This document shows, piece after piece, positions 41,489 through 49,998 of a stretch of DNA of 64,000 bases. The notes beneath the pieces were generated by a model, which worked only from the letters and a program-made list of their open reading frames with translations, made no database searches and was not told where the DNA came from. Source of the stretch: an uncultured Bacteroidia bacterium (lineage in GTDB: Bacteria > Bacteroidota > Bacteroidia > Bacteroidales > F082); contig CACZZO010000007.1 in the NCBI GenBank assembly GCA_902785755.1, forward strand, positions 108,734 to 172,733, given 5' to 3'. Both the position numbers and the translations under genes were made by a program. Numbering within the stretch: the stretch's first letter is position 1; every line of letters begins with the position of its first letter.

Positions 41489-42838
41489 ATGCTTAAAAGA
41501 AAGATTGACAAGTATTTATATGATTTTTTCAAGAGTAACAACAAAGCTTTGCTTGTTACAGGTGCGAGGCAGACGGGGAAATCGTTCTCCATCAGCCATT
41601 TCGGGGCAACCCATTTCGAAAGTTTCATCGAAATCAACTTCATTGAGATGCCTGATGCTGTGGATGTTATTGCCCAAGCGAAAGACCGCGACGACATGCT
41701 TTTGAGGCTCTCCGCTCTTGCCGACCGACCGCTCATCGCGGGCAAAACCTTGTTCTTCTTCGATGAGGTGCAGGAATGTCCTTCCATAGTCACCGCTGTC
41801 AAGTTTTTGGTCTCGGAAGGCAGCTACCGATACATCTTGAGTGGCTCGCTTTTAGGCGTGGAACTCAACGACTTGCGTTCCGAACCAGTAGGCTATATGG
41901 ATGTCGTTGAAATGTTCCCGCTCGACTTGGAGGAGTTTTTTATGGCATTGGGCGTAAATGATGATGTAATGCAGGCCGTCAAGGATGCGTGGGAAAGCAA
42001 AAAGCCCGTTCCCGATTTCATCCATACGAAACTCATGGAACTGTTCAGGCTTTACCTCATCGTTGGTGGTATGCCGGCGGTTGTGCAGAAATATTTGGAC
42101 ACCAACAACCTTCAAGATGTCCTTGCCGAGCAACAGGCCATCATTCGGCTTTACAAGCGCGACATCGCCAAATATGACCGCAACCATAAACTCTACATCG
42201 AGGAAATCTTCGATATGATACCTTCGGAAATCAACGCCAAGAACAAACGGTTTATCCTCAAGAACTTGAACGAAAATATGAAATTCTCGCGTTACGAGAA
42301 CAGTTTCATCTGGCTTAAGGATGCTGGTGTGGCCTTGCCTGTTTATAATGTTGAGGAGCCGACTGTGCCGCTGAAACTCTCGCGCTCGCGCAATTTGTTC
42401 AAGTTGTTTCAAAACGACGTAGGACTTTTGACATGTCAATTCGCGGAAGGCATTCAGTTGCGGATTCTCAAAGACGACAAGGGAATAAATTTTGGTTCTG
42501 TATATGAGAACGTTGTGGCGCAAGAATTGTATGCGCATGGTTTTGAGTTGTATTACTTCAACAGCAAGAAGCAAGGTGAACTGGACTTTGTCATAGAGAA
42601 GGACGGCAAGGTCGTTCCCATTGAGGTGAAGTCGGGCAAAGACTACCAACGCCACAACGCCTTGACTAATGTCTTGGCCAATCCCGATTACCAAATCAAG
42701 GAGGCGATAGTGTTCAGCAACAATAATTTGAGCCGAATCAACAAAACCATTTACTTGCCGATTTATATGGCCGCCTTCATAAAAAAAGCCACATTGACAC
42801 CAATTACATACACGGTTGATTTGTCTGGATTGAAATAA
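41489..42838 (+). CDS. ATPase A5: AAA_14/DUF4143 family P-loop ATPase
   Basis: 449 residues, close paralogue of A1 with the same motif spacing: Walker A GARQTGKS at residues 25-32, Walker B LFFFDEVQE, sensor strand YILSGSLLGVEL, GGMPAVVQKYLDTNNL and the nuclease-like GELDFVIEKDGKVVPIEVKS. Start chosen at 41489 by alignment to A1, although the reading frame is open ~100 bases farther upstream through the repeats. The leader would be very short. A bidirectional terminator follows. Function unknown. Divergent from the YhcG-type gene. Confidence 0.9.
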   Translation: MLKRKIDKYLYDFFKSNNKALLVTGARQTGKSFSISHFGATHFESFIEINFIEMPDAVDVIAQAKDRDDMLLRLSALADRPLIAGKTLFFFDEVQECPSIVTAVKFLVSEGSYRYILSGSLLGVELNDLRSEPVGYMDVVEMFPLDLEEFFMALGVNDDVMQAVKDAWESKKPVPDFIHTKLMELFRLYLIVGGMPAVVQKYLDTNNLQDVLAEQQAIIRLYKRDIAKYDRNHKLYIEEIFDMIPSEINAKNKRFILKNLNENMKFSRYENSFIWLKDAGVALPVYNVEEPTVPLKLSRSRNLFKLFQNDVGLLTCQFAEGIQLRILKDDKGINFGSVYENVVAQELYAHGFELYYFNSKKQGELDFVIEKDGKVVPIEVKSGKDYQRHNALTNVLANPDYQIKEAIVFSNNNLSRINKTIYLPIYMAAFIKKATLTPITYTVDLSGLK

Positions 42839-42848
42839 TCAGTCAACA

Positions 42849-42886
42849 AAAAAAGTATCGCAAAGGTAGTGCTTTTTGCGATACTC
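42849..42886. terminator. Bidirectional terminator after ATPase A5
   Basis: AAAAGTATCGCAAA and TTTGCGATACT pair around a short loop, with A and T runs on both sides. It serves A5 and the convergent small membrane-protein gene. Confidence 0.8.
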
Positions 42887-42916
42887 TTTCATTTTAATTT
42901 GAAAAAACGTTTTGCT

Positions 42917-43246
42917 TCAGGTGAAAACAAAAAACAAAACGACGGAAACAATAAACAGAAGAAAGAAACTCACACCGTGTAGCCCTTCTCGGTTCTTTAT
43001 TGTTGGGAAAACCTTGGTGCGGTAGGCGAGAAGCCTTGTCATAAAGTAAATCACTGTGCTAATTGGGACAAAGATAAGAATCAGCATAATACCTAATGTC
43101 GCAATGAAAGGGCCCTCCTCAATGTACCATGAAAAGATAATCCCCGCAGCGAGTACAACAATAGCAAACGAAATCAAGGCTATGAAAAACTTCACGACAG
43201 AGCCTTTTCCATTGCTAAATATATGAGCATCTTTCAGTTTTCCCAT
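42917..43246 (-). CDS. Small multi-helix membrane protein
   Basis: 109 residues with three hydrophobic helices (FFIALISFAIVVLAAGIIFS, FIATLGIMLILIFVPISTVI, VSFFLLFIVSVVLFFVF) and a short cytosolic-type N-terminus. No family recognised. It starts four bases after the fbaA stop on the same strand and may be read through from it. Confidence 0.55.
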   Translation of the reverse strand: MGKLKDAHIFSNGKGSVVKFFIALISFAIVVLAAGIIFSWYIEEGPFIATLGIMLILIFVPISTVIYFMTRLLAYRTKVFPTIKNREGLHGVSFFLLFIVSVVLFFVFT

Positions 43247-43249
43247 GAG

Positions 43250-44257
43250 TTAAGCGTTTTCGAGTTTGTCGTTCGAGCCTAACACATTGATAATCTTATG
43301 CACATAGAGTTTCTTCATGTTGTCTCTGGCGGGACCGAGGTACTTGCGTGGATCGAACTCGGCGGGCTTTTCGGCGAAGGTCTTGCGGATGGCGGCGGTC
43401 ATGGCGAGGCGGCTGTCACTGTCGATGTTGATCTTGCAGACGGCGCTCTTGGCGGCCTTGCGCAGCTGCTCCTCTGGGATGCCCACGGCGGCCTTCAGCG
43501 CACCACCGTATTTATTAATGGTGTCCACCTCGTCTTGCGGCACCGACGACGAGCCGTGCAGCACGATGGGGAAGCCGGGCAGTTTCTTTTCGATGGCTTC
43601 GAGCACGTCGAAAGCCAACGGAGGCGGCACGAGGCGACCCGTGGCGGGATCGACGGTGCATTGCTCGGGCGTAAATTTGTAGGCGCCGTGCGAGGTTCCA
43701 ATGCTGATGGCCAAGCTGTCCACGCCGGTCTTGGTCACGAAGTCGATGACTTCCTCGGGCTTGGTGTAGTGGCTTTCTTCGGCGGCCACTTCGTCTTCCA
43801 CGCCAGCCAACACGCCGAGTTCGCCTTCCACGGTCACGTCGAACTGATGGGCGTAGTCGACGACCTTCTTCGTGAGGGCAACGTTCTCATCGTAGGGCAG
43901 GGCAGAGCCGTCGATCATCACCGACGAGAAGCCCATGTCGATGCAGCTCTTGCAGGTCTCGAAGCTGTCGCCGTGGTCAAGGTGGAGCACGATTTCAGGA
44001 TGGGCGCAGCCGAGTTCCTTGGCGTATTCCACCGCACCTTGGGCCATGTAACGCAGCAGGGTCTGGTTGGCGTAGTTGCGTGCGCCTTTCGACACTTGCA
44101 GGATGACGGGCGACTTGGTTTCGACGGCAGCCATGATGATGGCCTGCATCTGTTCCATATTGTTGAAGTTGAAAGCGGGGATGGCATAGCCGCCGTCCAC
44201 GGCCTTGGCGAACATTTTACGGGTGTTCACAAGCCCTAATTCTTTGTAATTTACCAT
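43250..44257 (-). CDS. fbaA: Fructose-bisphosphate aldolase, class II
   Basis: 335 residues. Zinc-dependent glycolytic aldolase. Visible motifs: AIPAFNFNNMEQMQAI at the start, the metal-site LHLDHGDSFETCKSC, the GSSSVP segment of the active-site loop and the YGGALKAAVGI region. The length fits the Bacteroidota class II enzyme. Very GC-rich, biased codons, consistent with high expression. Upstream 44262-44292 carries the GTTTAATTGTTG linker. Confidence 0.95.
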   Translation of the reverse strand: MVNYKELGLVNTRKMFAKAVDGGYAIPAFNFNNMEQMQAIIMAAVETKSPVILQVSKGARNYANQTLLRYMAQGAVEYAKELGCAHPEIVLHLDHGDSFETCKSCIDMGFSSVMIDGSALPYDENVALTKKVVDYAHQFDVTVEGELGVLAGVEDEVAAEESHYTKPEEVIDFVTKTGVDSLAISIGTSHGAYKFTPEQCTVDPATGRLVPPPLAFDVLEAIEKKLPGFPIVLHGSSSVPQDEVDTINKYGGALKAAVGIPEEQLRKAAKSAVCKINIDSDSRLAMTAAIRKTFAEKPAEFDPRKYLGPARDNMKKLYVHKIINVLGSNDKLENA

Positions 44258-44321
44258 TTTATGATGATTGATTGTTATTTGTTTAATTGTTGCAAAAGTA
44301 TGAATTTGTTTTCAAACTGTG

Positions 44322-47300
44322 TCATCTGACGCTCACTTTCTTGGAACAGCTCCCAATCGCACCACTTAATTTAATGATATACAGACCTGAAACAAGATGT
44401 CCGAGGTCAAGGGTCAAAGTTTCTCTTTCTTGCAAATGGCTAATGCTCTTGGCCATCATTCTCTCGCCCAGCAAGTTGTAGACCTCAACCAAGGCATTGC
44501 CTTGTTGCTTTTCATCGATAACGAGGTTGACTTTTCCATTGGTTGGGTTGGGATAGATATTGAAAAGGGTTGCATCCTGCTCGTCTATCGCGGTGGAATT
44601 GAACACATTGACCGCCAAAGCCTCGGAAACCGCAGTGGAGCCGCAAGGGTTCTCGTAGCGGTAACTCACCTTGGCCTGACCGCGATACTCGCCGCTCCAC
44701 TGAACTTGGGCGCGGTGACCTTCGCTCGTTATCGTGCCCGCCGTTTCGGGTTCGAGGCTCCAAATGTAGAGGACATCGCTGATGTTTTCGCCCTCAAAAT
44801 CGCTCTCACTGACCAAGCGCAAATCGACTTCGGTCGCTCCATTGGGCGTTTCTGGCGAATAACTTGGCTCGAAACTCGGAATAATGCTCACCGCGACCGT
44901 GCTGCTTTGTTGGCTTCCGTTGAGTGCTGCGGTGCCTGTGAGCGTAAGTTCCACTTGACCTTCGGTGATGTCGGTCGGGCCGAAGGTGTAGGTCGGATGC
45001 TCCAAAGTGCTGTCGTCGAAAGTGCCGTCACCGTTAGTCGACCATGCAAATTCGCTGTGGTTGTAGATGTAGCCTTCGGGCGTGAAGGTTTTTTTCGAGC
45101 AGGCTTCGGTGTCGTTGCCGGCAAACAGCACCATGTTAGCGAAAGGCGGGAAACAGAGAAGGTCAACCATCACGGCATCTTCGCCGTCGCAGCCTTCGGT
45201 GTTTTTCTTGAAAGTGAAACGAATCAGGTTGGTGCCGGCGGGCAGGTCGACTTCCGCTTTTTCCCAATCGCTAATGCCGCTCCACGTTTCCACTTCCTTG
45301 CCGTTCATCCAAAACTGGAGAATGTCGCCCTCTTCGGTGGAAGTCTTGTGGAGGAACGAAAACTTGTCTTCGACTTCTGTGGTAATGCCGATGTTCACCG
45401 TGGAAACCCCGTTGTTGTTGAGCACGGGCGACCGCAGGCAATGGCCTCCATGTGCGGTGGTGTCGGCCACGATAGTCCACTGTTTGTTGCCCGAGCCTAA
45501 TTTCCATTGCAGGTTGGCGTTGAGGGTTTCGCCTTCAAAGTCCTCGATGGTATAGCCCAACGGAATCTGGCTCTCAAGCAGGTCGGCGTAGTGTCCGCTT
45601 TCGGCTTGCAGGCTGTAGTTGAGGATGCCGTCGGCGGCATTGTCGTCCACATTCACGAGGAAGGTGACTTTCGCCGAGCCGTCCGCATCAATGCCGGGAA
45701 TGTCGATTTCGCTTTCCGCAACATTGAGGAAAGGTGCCAATAGGTTGAATTTGTTGCTGATTTCCAACGATTTGCTATGACCTTGGTTCTCAATGTCGAA
45801 GGTCAGGTAGGAGGATTGGCCTTGCATTAGGCGGTCCATTTCGACTCCGTCCAAATCGGTGAGTGTGAGTGCGCCGTATTTCAAAACGGGTGCGTTCACG
45901 GCAAGGGTTACGCTGTCGATGAAAACATGATCGGCATTTTCCATTTTCAGGTAAAACTTCACCTTCTCTTGGTCTTCAAGGTCGTCGTTGAAATGAACCG
46001 TGAAAGCATCATTTTGTGTTTGTATCTCATTGACATTCATTCCGTTGTAGGAAAACTCGCTTTGCGTGATTTCCACGGAAGGATGGCTGCAACTGAGCGT
46101 GACTTTGAACTCGTCCAAATTGTCGAACCCCGCATTGTGTAGGCTGATGCCGAAGTGGCAGGTTTCGTTGTAGTCGGGGGTATGGTTGCCGTTGCCTTCC
46201 GTGTCGTTGATTTCCAAGGCGTTGAAAATCAAGTAAGGAGCATCGGTCGGAATGGTGCTGATGAAATGCTCGTAACGGTAATAATTCTGTTTGGTGATGG
46301 TGAGTTTCACCTTCGTCCCAACCTCTTGCGGCGTAACGGCGACGGTTTGCGTTTCACCCGTTGCAATGTCAAAACCGATGATTTGTCCATTGGCACTCAG
46401 GCAGATAATGGAACCTTCATCGGCCTTTACCTCATATTGGTCGCTGCCAGCGGGAATTACGGGCAACATTTCCACAGTGAGCGGCTGAGGCATTTCGCTG
46501 TAAAGGGTCATGTAAGCGTCGCCGTGCTGGTGGAACAGGTAATAGGTGATTTCTTTCACGCTGTTGTCGGTCCACGAGGACTGGCGGAGGAAGAATTTTC
46601 CGGCGGCGTTGCCGAAAGCGGGACGGATGAAATTGGTTTCGTGCTGCGTGCCGTAGGTGGGCATAAAGTCGGGCCACATGTTGTCGTATGCGCCCCAAAC
46701 GTAAATGTCGTTGACGAAAGAATAGGACACCTGCGTGGCCGCGATGAGGCCCAACGCGCCATATTGGTGGCGGTGGAATGCCTCGGCAAAACAGCCGTCT
46801 GCACCATTGTAATTGAACCGCCCAGTGAGGCAGTTGTTCGACATGACAAAAGTCAAGTCCTTGTTGGTCAAGCGTTTGATGTAACCAATGCTGTAACTCG
46901 GTTCGCCCCAAACCTCCTCAGCCCCGTGGTCGCGGTGCTGGATGAGGAACGCGCCGCTGTTGATGGCCTCGTTCACCGAATTGCCATTGGCACTCCAGTC
47001 GGTGAGGTGCGACATGGTTTGCGGAATGTAGCCGCAGCCATTAGGCCCGAAATAATTGAGCACGGTGTTGGTGTGCTCGTAAGTCGACCAGCGGCTGCCG
47101 GGTGTGCCTTGGTAGATGGCGTTTTGGCGGACGGGGTGCTTGCCGAGTTCGTTGGTCCAAAAGCCGTTTACCACCTCGGAGCAAAGCTGGAACCAACGCT
47201 CCAATTGGAATCCCATCGCCGTAATGGGCTTGTCGTAGAAGTCGGGATTGGTGGGCGGTTGTCGCTCATAATCAAGGTCTTTCTTGATGATATGGTACAT

Positions 47301-48395
47301 TTCTTCTGGGTTGCGTCCCGTGATGCGGCCCAAAATGATGTCGGGCATGTCGTTGTTGCCCATCACGGAATAGATATGGTCGGAAATGTAAGGGTTGTAG
47401 CCGTCGCCGCCCGGATGGTTGTTCATCGTGTAGGAAATGATGCCTTGGATGCCGTCGCTGCTGTGGTCGCCGAGGAAAAGCACCGCCGCAGGGGGCATGT
47501 CCCAATTGTTGTAAGCGTTACGGATGAAGTTGCGGATGGCCGTTTGGGTGTTGCCGCCGCAGTCGCTCACGGTGAAAATCTCAGTCGGGATGCCTTGCTC
47601 CATCCTGAATTGCTTGATGCTGTCGGCCAAAGCGATAAAGTCCTCATTGTCAGGCGTGATAATCATGTATTCACATCCTGTTTCGCGGTTTTCGTAGTGT
47701 TTGCGGAGGCGTTCTCCGTAGTCCACTTCGGGCAGGTCGTCACGATTAAGGAGGATGTCTTGCAGGACTTGGTCCCATTCGGGAGTGCGATAACGCAAGT
47801 CGCCGATGGTGCCGTCGCCGCCTTCTATGTCAATTTCCAACTCCAAATCGCTGTAAACGACCAATTCTTTGGTGACGGGGTTGTATTGGAATGGCATCAC
47901 GCCCACTTGCACCACTTGCACACCACGAATCGTGCTGATGTCCGAAATCCGGAAAGGCGTTTCCGGATAGAAGGCGTTGCGCCCGTAGATTTCGGGGTTT
48001 TTACGATAAACGGCGGGCGAATTGTCATTATCCAGTTGAGGCTCAGCCGCAGGAATGAGGTCGACATTCTTGATGACCTTGGTCTTTGACGAAACCATCC
48101 TGAGCGAGGCCGTGGCGCCATTGGGGATGGCAACAAAGGTGCTGTGGCTCGGCAGGTTGGGGGCACCAGCCTCGTTGGGCACATAGATGCCCGAAAGGGT
48201 GATGACTTGACCCTGCGCCTCGGCGCGGTCGGCATTTTCGAGGGTGATGGAACCAAGATTGTGCTTGAGAGTCAATTGGTTTCTGCTTCTGTTGCTGATG
48301 CTGAACCCGTCAGGTTCGCCATTGAAGCGGTATTCTTGGGCTTGGAGTGTGATGCCTGCAATGATTGCAAGGGCGAAAAGTAGTGTTTTCTTCAT
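44322..48395 (-). CDS. Gingipain-like (C25) secreted cysteine protease with T9SS sorting domain
   Basis: 1357 residues from the ATG at 48395 (MKKTLLFALAIIAGITLQAQ signal). A C25 propeptide-like region is followed by the catalytic domain: His490 in HRDHGAEEVWGEP and Cys522 in VMSNNCLTGRFN, 32 residues apart as in gingipains. After ~residue 640 come beta-sandwich/Ig-like adhesin regions (including ENADHVFIDSVTLAV and the jelly-roll IEDFEGETLN...), and the end is a T9SS type A domain (YPNPTNGKVNLVIDE ... GLYIIKLSG). Secreted by type IX secretion; likely degrades host or dietary proteins. Monocistronic, with terminator-like hairpin just upstream of the start on the other side. Confidence 0.92.
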   Translation of the reverse strand: MKKTLLFALAIIAGITLQAQEYRFNGEPDGFSISNRSRNQLTLKHNLGSITLENADRAEAQGQVITLSGIYVPNEAGAPNLPSHSTFVAIPNGATASLRMVSSKTKVIKNVDLIPAAEPQLDNDNSPAVYRKNPEIYGRNAFYPETPFRISDISTIRGVQVVQVGVMPFQYNPVTKELVVYSDLELEIDIEGGDGTIGDLRYRTPEWDQVLQDILLNRDDLPEVDYGERLRKHYENRETGCEYMIITPDNEDFIALADSIKQFRMEQGIPTEIFTVSDCGGNTQTAIRNFIRNAYNNWDMPPAAVLFLGDHSSDGIQGIISYTMNNHPGGDGYNPYISDHIYSVMGNNDMPDIILGRITGRNPEEMYHIIKKDLDYERQPPTNPDFYDKPITAMGFQLERWFQLCSEVVNGFWTNELGKHPVRQNAIYQGTPGSRWSTYEHTNTVLNYFGPNGCGYIPQTMSHLTDWSANGNSVNEAINSGAFLIQHRDHGAEEVWGEPSYSIGYIKRLTNKDLTFVMSNNCLTGRFNYNGADGCFAEAFHRHQYGALGLIAATQVSYSFVNDIYVWGAYDNMWPDFMPTYGTQHETNFIRPAFGNAAGKFFLRQSSWTDNSVKEITYYLFHQHGDAYMTLYSEMPQPLTVEMLPVIPAGSDQYEVKADEGSIICLSANGQIIGFDIATGETQTVAVTPQEVGTKVKLTITKQNYYRYEHFISTIPTDAPYLIFNALEINDTEGNGNHTPDYNETCHFGISLHNAGFDNLDEFKVTLSCSHPSVEITQSEFSYNGMNVNEIQTQNDAFTVHFNDDLEDQEKVKFYLKMENADHVFIDSVTLAVNAPVLKYGALTLTDLDGVEMDRLMQGQSSYLTFDIENQGHSKSLEISNKFNLLAPFLNVAESEIDIPGIDADGSAKVTFLVNVDDNAADGILNYSLQAESGHYADLLESQIPLGYTIEDFEGETLNANLQWKLGSGNKQWTIVADTTAHGGHCLRSPVLNNNGVSTVNIGITTEVEDKFSFLHKTSTEEGDILQFWMNGKEVETWSGISDWEKAEVDLPAGTNLIRFTFKKNTEGCDGEDAVMVDLLCFPPFANMVLFAGNDTEACSKKTFTPEGYIYNHSEFAWSTNGDGTFDDSTLEHPTYTFGPTDITEGQVELTLTGTAALNGSQQSSTVAVSIIPSFEPSYSPETPNGATEVDLRLVSESDFEGENISDVLYIWSLEPETAGTITSEGHRAQVQWSGEYRGQAKVSYRYENPCGSTAVSEALAVNVFNSTAIDEQDATLFNIYPNPTNGKVNLVIDEKQQGNALVEVYNLLGERMMAKSISHLQERETLTLDLGHLVSGLYIIKLSGAIGSCSKKVSVR

Positions 48396-48440
48396 AGTTG
48401 ATTCATTTATAGGCGACAAAAATAGGAATAATTTTGGGAA

Positions 48441-48482
48441 AAGAAAAAATCCGCCCCCATTTTGGACGGATTTCTTTTTCTT
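48441..48482. terminator. Terminator between the ATPase A6 and gingipain-like genes
   Basis: AAATCCG and CGGATTT pair within AAAATCCGCCCCCATTTTGG... with flanking A and T runs. On the minus strand it lies downstream of A6. Confidence 0.7.
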
Positions 48483-48486
48483 GAAG

Positions 48487-48540
48487 TAATATTAATGGTG
48501 ATTAATATTAACCACTATTTATATTAATCATAATTTACAT
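48487..48540. repeat. Repeat at the 3' edge of ATPase A6
   Basis: Contains a GGTGATTAATATTAACCACT palindrome-like core and the 37-bp sequence 48504-48540 (AATATTAACC...TTTACAT), which recurs at the 5' edge of A6 (49849-49885) with 32 of 37 identical positions. The A6 stop codon (TAA, minus strand) lies inside the TTTACAT end of the repeat. Confidence 0.85.
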
Positions 48541-49848
48541 GTCTTCGATAGACAATGCTTGAAGCGAAAGTTTATACTTTCCGAAAACACCGGCGGGCAG
48601 TGCTTTTGTCTTTTCTTCAAGCGTTTTTAGGTTGATTTTCTCAGGGTTGCGCTTGATTTCGGCCACGATGCCCGTACCCTCAAACTCGTTCAGGGCTATC
48701 ATGTCGATTTCGTTGTCGCCTTTGCGGTCCCACCAGTTGCCGGCCATCGTGAACTCGCCCGATTCCATCGCTTTGGCTTGGAAATACTGCTCCAACGTCC
48801 TTCCCGAAAACTGCTCGTAATACTTGCCCATGTTTTGCCGCAAGGCCGACATCTGCTGCCGCTCGATCAGCGACTGGTATGGCCAGATGAAGCGGAACCA
48901 GAACCGCAAGAACTGGTCTGAAATCTCGTATGCCGTGACTTTGCTGTTGGGTTTGGCCAGCATGGGTTTCAGGCGTTTCACGAGCATGAAGTTCTTCTCC
49001 AAGTTCTGCAAATAAACGCCCATGTCCTTTTGCATGACCCCGTCGATTTCGCTGCGTTTGGTCATTCCGGCGGCAATTAGTTGAAGGACAGAAAAATAGG
49101 TGTTGCTCTCGTCGCTAAACTCTTGGTTCATCAGGTCGCGGCCTTCGCTGAGGAAATAGGAGTCGGGGCGGCACACATAGTTGAGCATCTTCTCTTTCGT
49201 GTAGCATTGCGCGTCCATCAGCAATTCCACGTATTTGGCCACACCGCCGGTGATCATGTAGAGGCAGAGCAGGTCTTCGTTCTTGAAGTTGGGGCTGTGG
49301 TCGCGGAAGATTTGTTTCAACACCTCGATGCGGAAGGGCTGAAGGATGAATGTCGAGGTCGGGCGACCGTAAAGTGGCTCGTTTTCGTCCTCGAAGATGC
49401 GTTTCATCAATGATTGTATGCTGCCCGAGGCCACCATGTGCAGGTGCGACTCTCGATGATAGCGGTCCCAAAGGTCTTGTATCTCGCTGAAGATGGCGGG
49501 ATTCACCTTTTGGAGGTTTTGGAACTCGTCGAAAAAAACGGTGAAATGACGCAGCAACGACTCTTTCATGATGATCTCGAACAAGTCGCGGAAACGGCTG
49601 ATTTGGCCGTAAACTTGAATGTTCAACTGCTCTTGAATGGTCTGCTGGAACTTTTGGCAAAGCACGGCCTCGCTGTCTTTCGAGACAAAGAGATAGGCGA
49701 TGTTTTTCCCTTCCAAAGCCTTGTTAATCAGCGAGGTCTTTCCCACTCGGCGGCGACCCGTCAGCACGGTGAACACCGCCGACCTTTCGGTTTGCTTTTC
49801 GCTCTGCAACAGCAGATCCAGTTCCATTTCCCTGTCGTAGAATTTCAT
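48535..49848 (-). CDS. ATPase A6: archaeal-type P-loop ATPase with nuclease-like C-terminus
   Basis: 437 residues. Walker A GRRRVGKT is at residues 31-38, Walker B is TVFFDEFQN, and VASGSIQSLMKRIFED follows. A winged-helix-like middle (TKRSEIDGVMQKDMGVYLQN) precedes the C-terminal GDNEIDMIALNEFEGTGIVA with EIKR, a putative PD-(D/E)XK core. Resembles A3 in layout but is not close in sequence. Flanked by the 37-bp direct repeat on both sides. The -7 box TATTTTTG (49894-49901, complement) leaves the upstream repeat in the leader. Role unknown. Confidence 0.88.
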   Translation of the reverse strand: MKFYDREMELDLLLQSEKQTERSAVFTVLTGRRRVGKTSLINKALEGKNIAYLFVSKDSEAVLCQKFQQTIQEQLNIQVYGQISRFRDLFEIIMKESLLRHFTVFFDEFQNLQKVNPAIFSEIQDLWDRYHRESHLHMVASGSIQSLMKRIFEDENEPLYGRPTSTFILQPFRIEVLKQIFRDHSPNFKNEDLLCLYMITGGVAKYVELLMDAQCYTKEKMLNYVCRPDSYFLSEGRDLMNQEFSDESNTYFSVLQLIAAGMTKRSEIDGVMQKDMGVYLQNLEKNFMLVKRLKPMLAKPNSKVTAYEISDQFLRFWFRFIWPYQSLIERQQMSALRQNMGKYYEQFSGRTLEQYFQAKAMESGEFTMAGNWWDRKGDNEIDMIALNEFEGTGIVAEIKRNPEKINLKTLEEKTKALPAGVFGKYKLSLQALSIEDM

Positions 49849-49885
49849 AATATTAACCGTAATTTATATAAATCATCATTTACAT
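49849..49885. repeat. Repeat at the 5' edge of ATPase A6
   Basis: 37 bp, AATATTAACCGTAATTTATA... to TTTACAT, immediately abutting the A6 start codon and lying inside the leader downstream of the -7 box. Direct repeat of 48504-48540. Confidence 0.85.
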
Positions 49886-49893
49886 TTATGCCG

Positions 49894-49901
49894 CAAAAAT
49901 A
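49894..49901 (-). promoter_or_regulatory. -7 box of ATPase A6
   Basis: TATTTTTG on the minus strand; the 5' edge repeat is between this box and the start codon. Confidence 0.6.
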
Positions 49902-49910
49902 CAAAAAAGA

Positions 49911-49942
49911 AAAATGCGCCAAACATTTTGACGCATTTTTTC
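49911..49942. terminator. Bidirectional terminator between pruA and ATPase A6
   Basis: AAAAATGCG and CGCATTTTT pair across a 13-base loop, with A and T tracts either side. It lies after the pruA stop and before the A6 promoter. Confidence 0.8.
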
Positions 49943-49950
49943 TCGAAATA

Positions 49951-49986
49951 ATGTAAATGGTGATTAATATTAATCGCCGTTTACAT
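49951..49986. repeat. 36-bp palindrome near the pruA end
   Basis: ATGTAAATGGTGATTAAT and ATTAATCGCCGTTTACAT are inverted arms (16 of 18 paired). Same family as the repeats flanking A6 (shared AATATTAA and TTTACAT). Confidence 0.85.
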
Positions 49987-49998
49987 TTCCGATTCGTG

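Noticed and set aside
46155..48089. 644-codon open frame antisense to the gingipain-like gene
   Set aside because: The opposite strand encodes a complete C25 protease with catalytic residues and sorting domain; the antisense frame has no family features.
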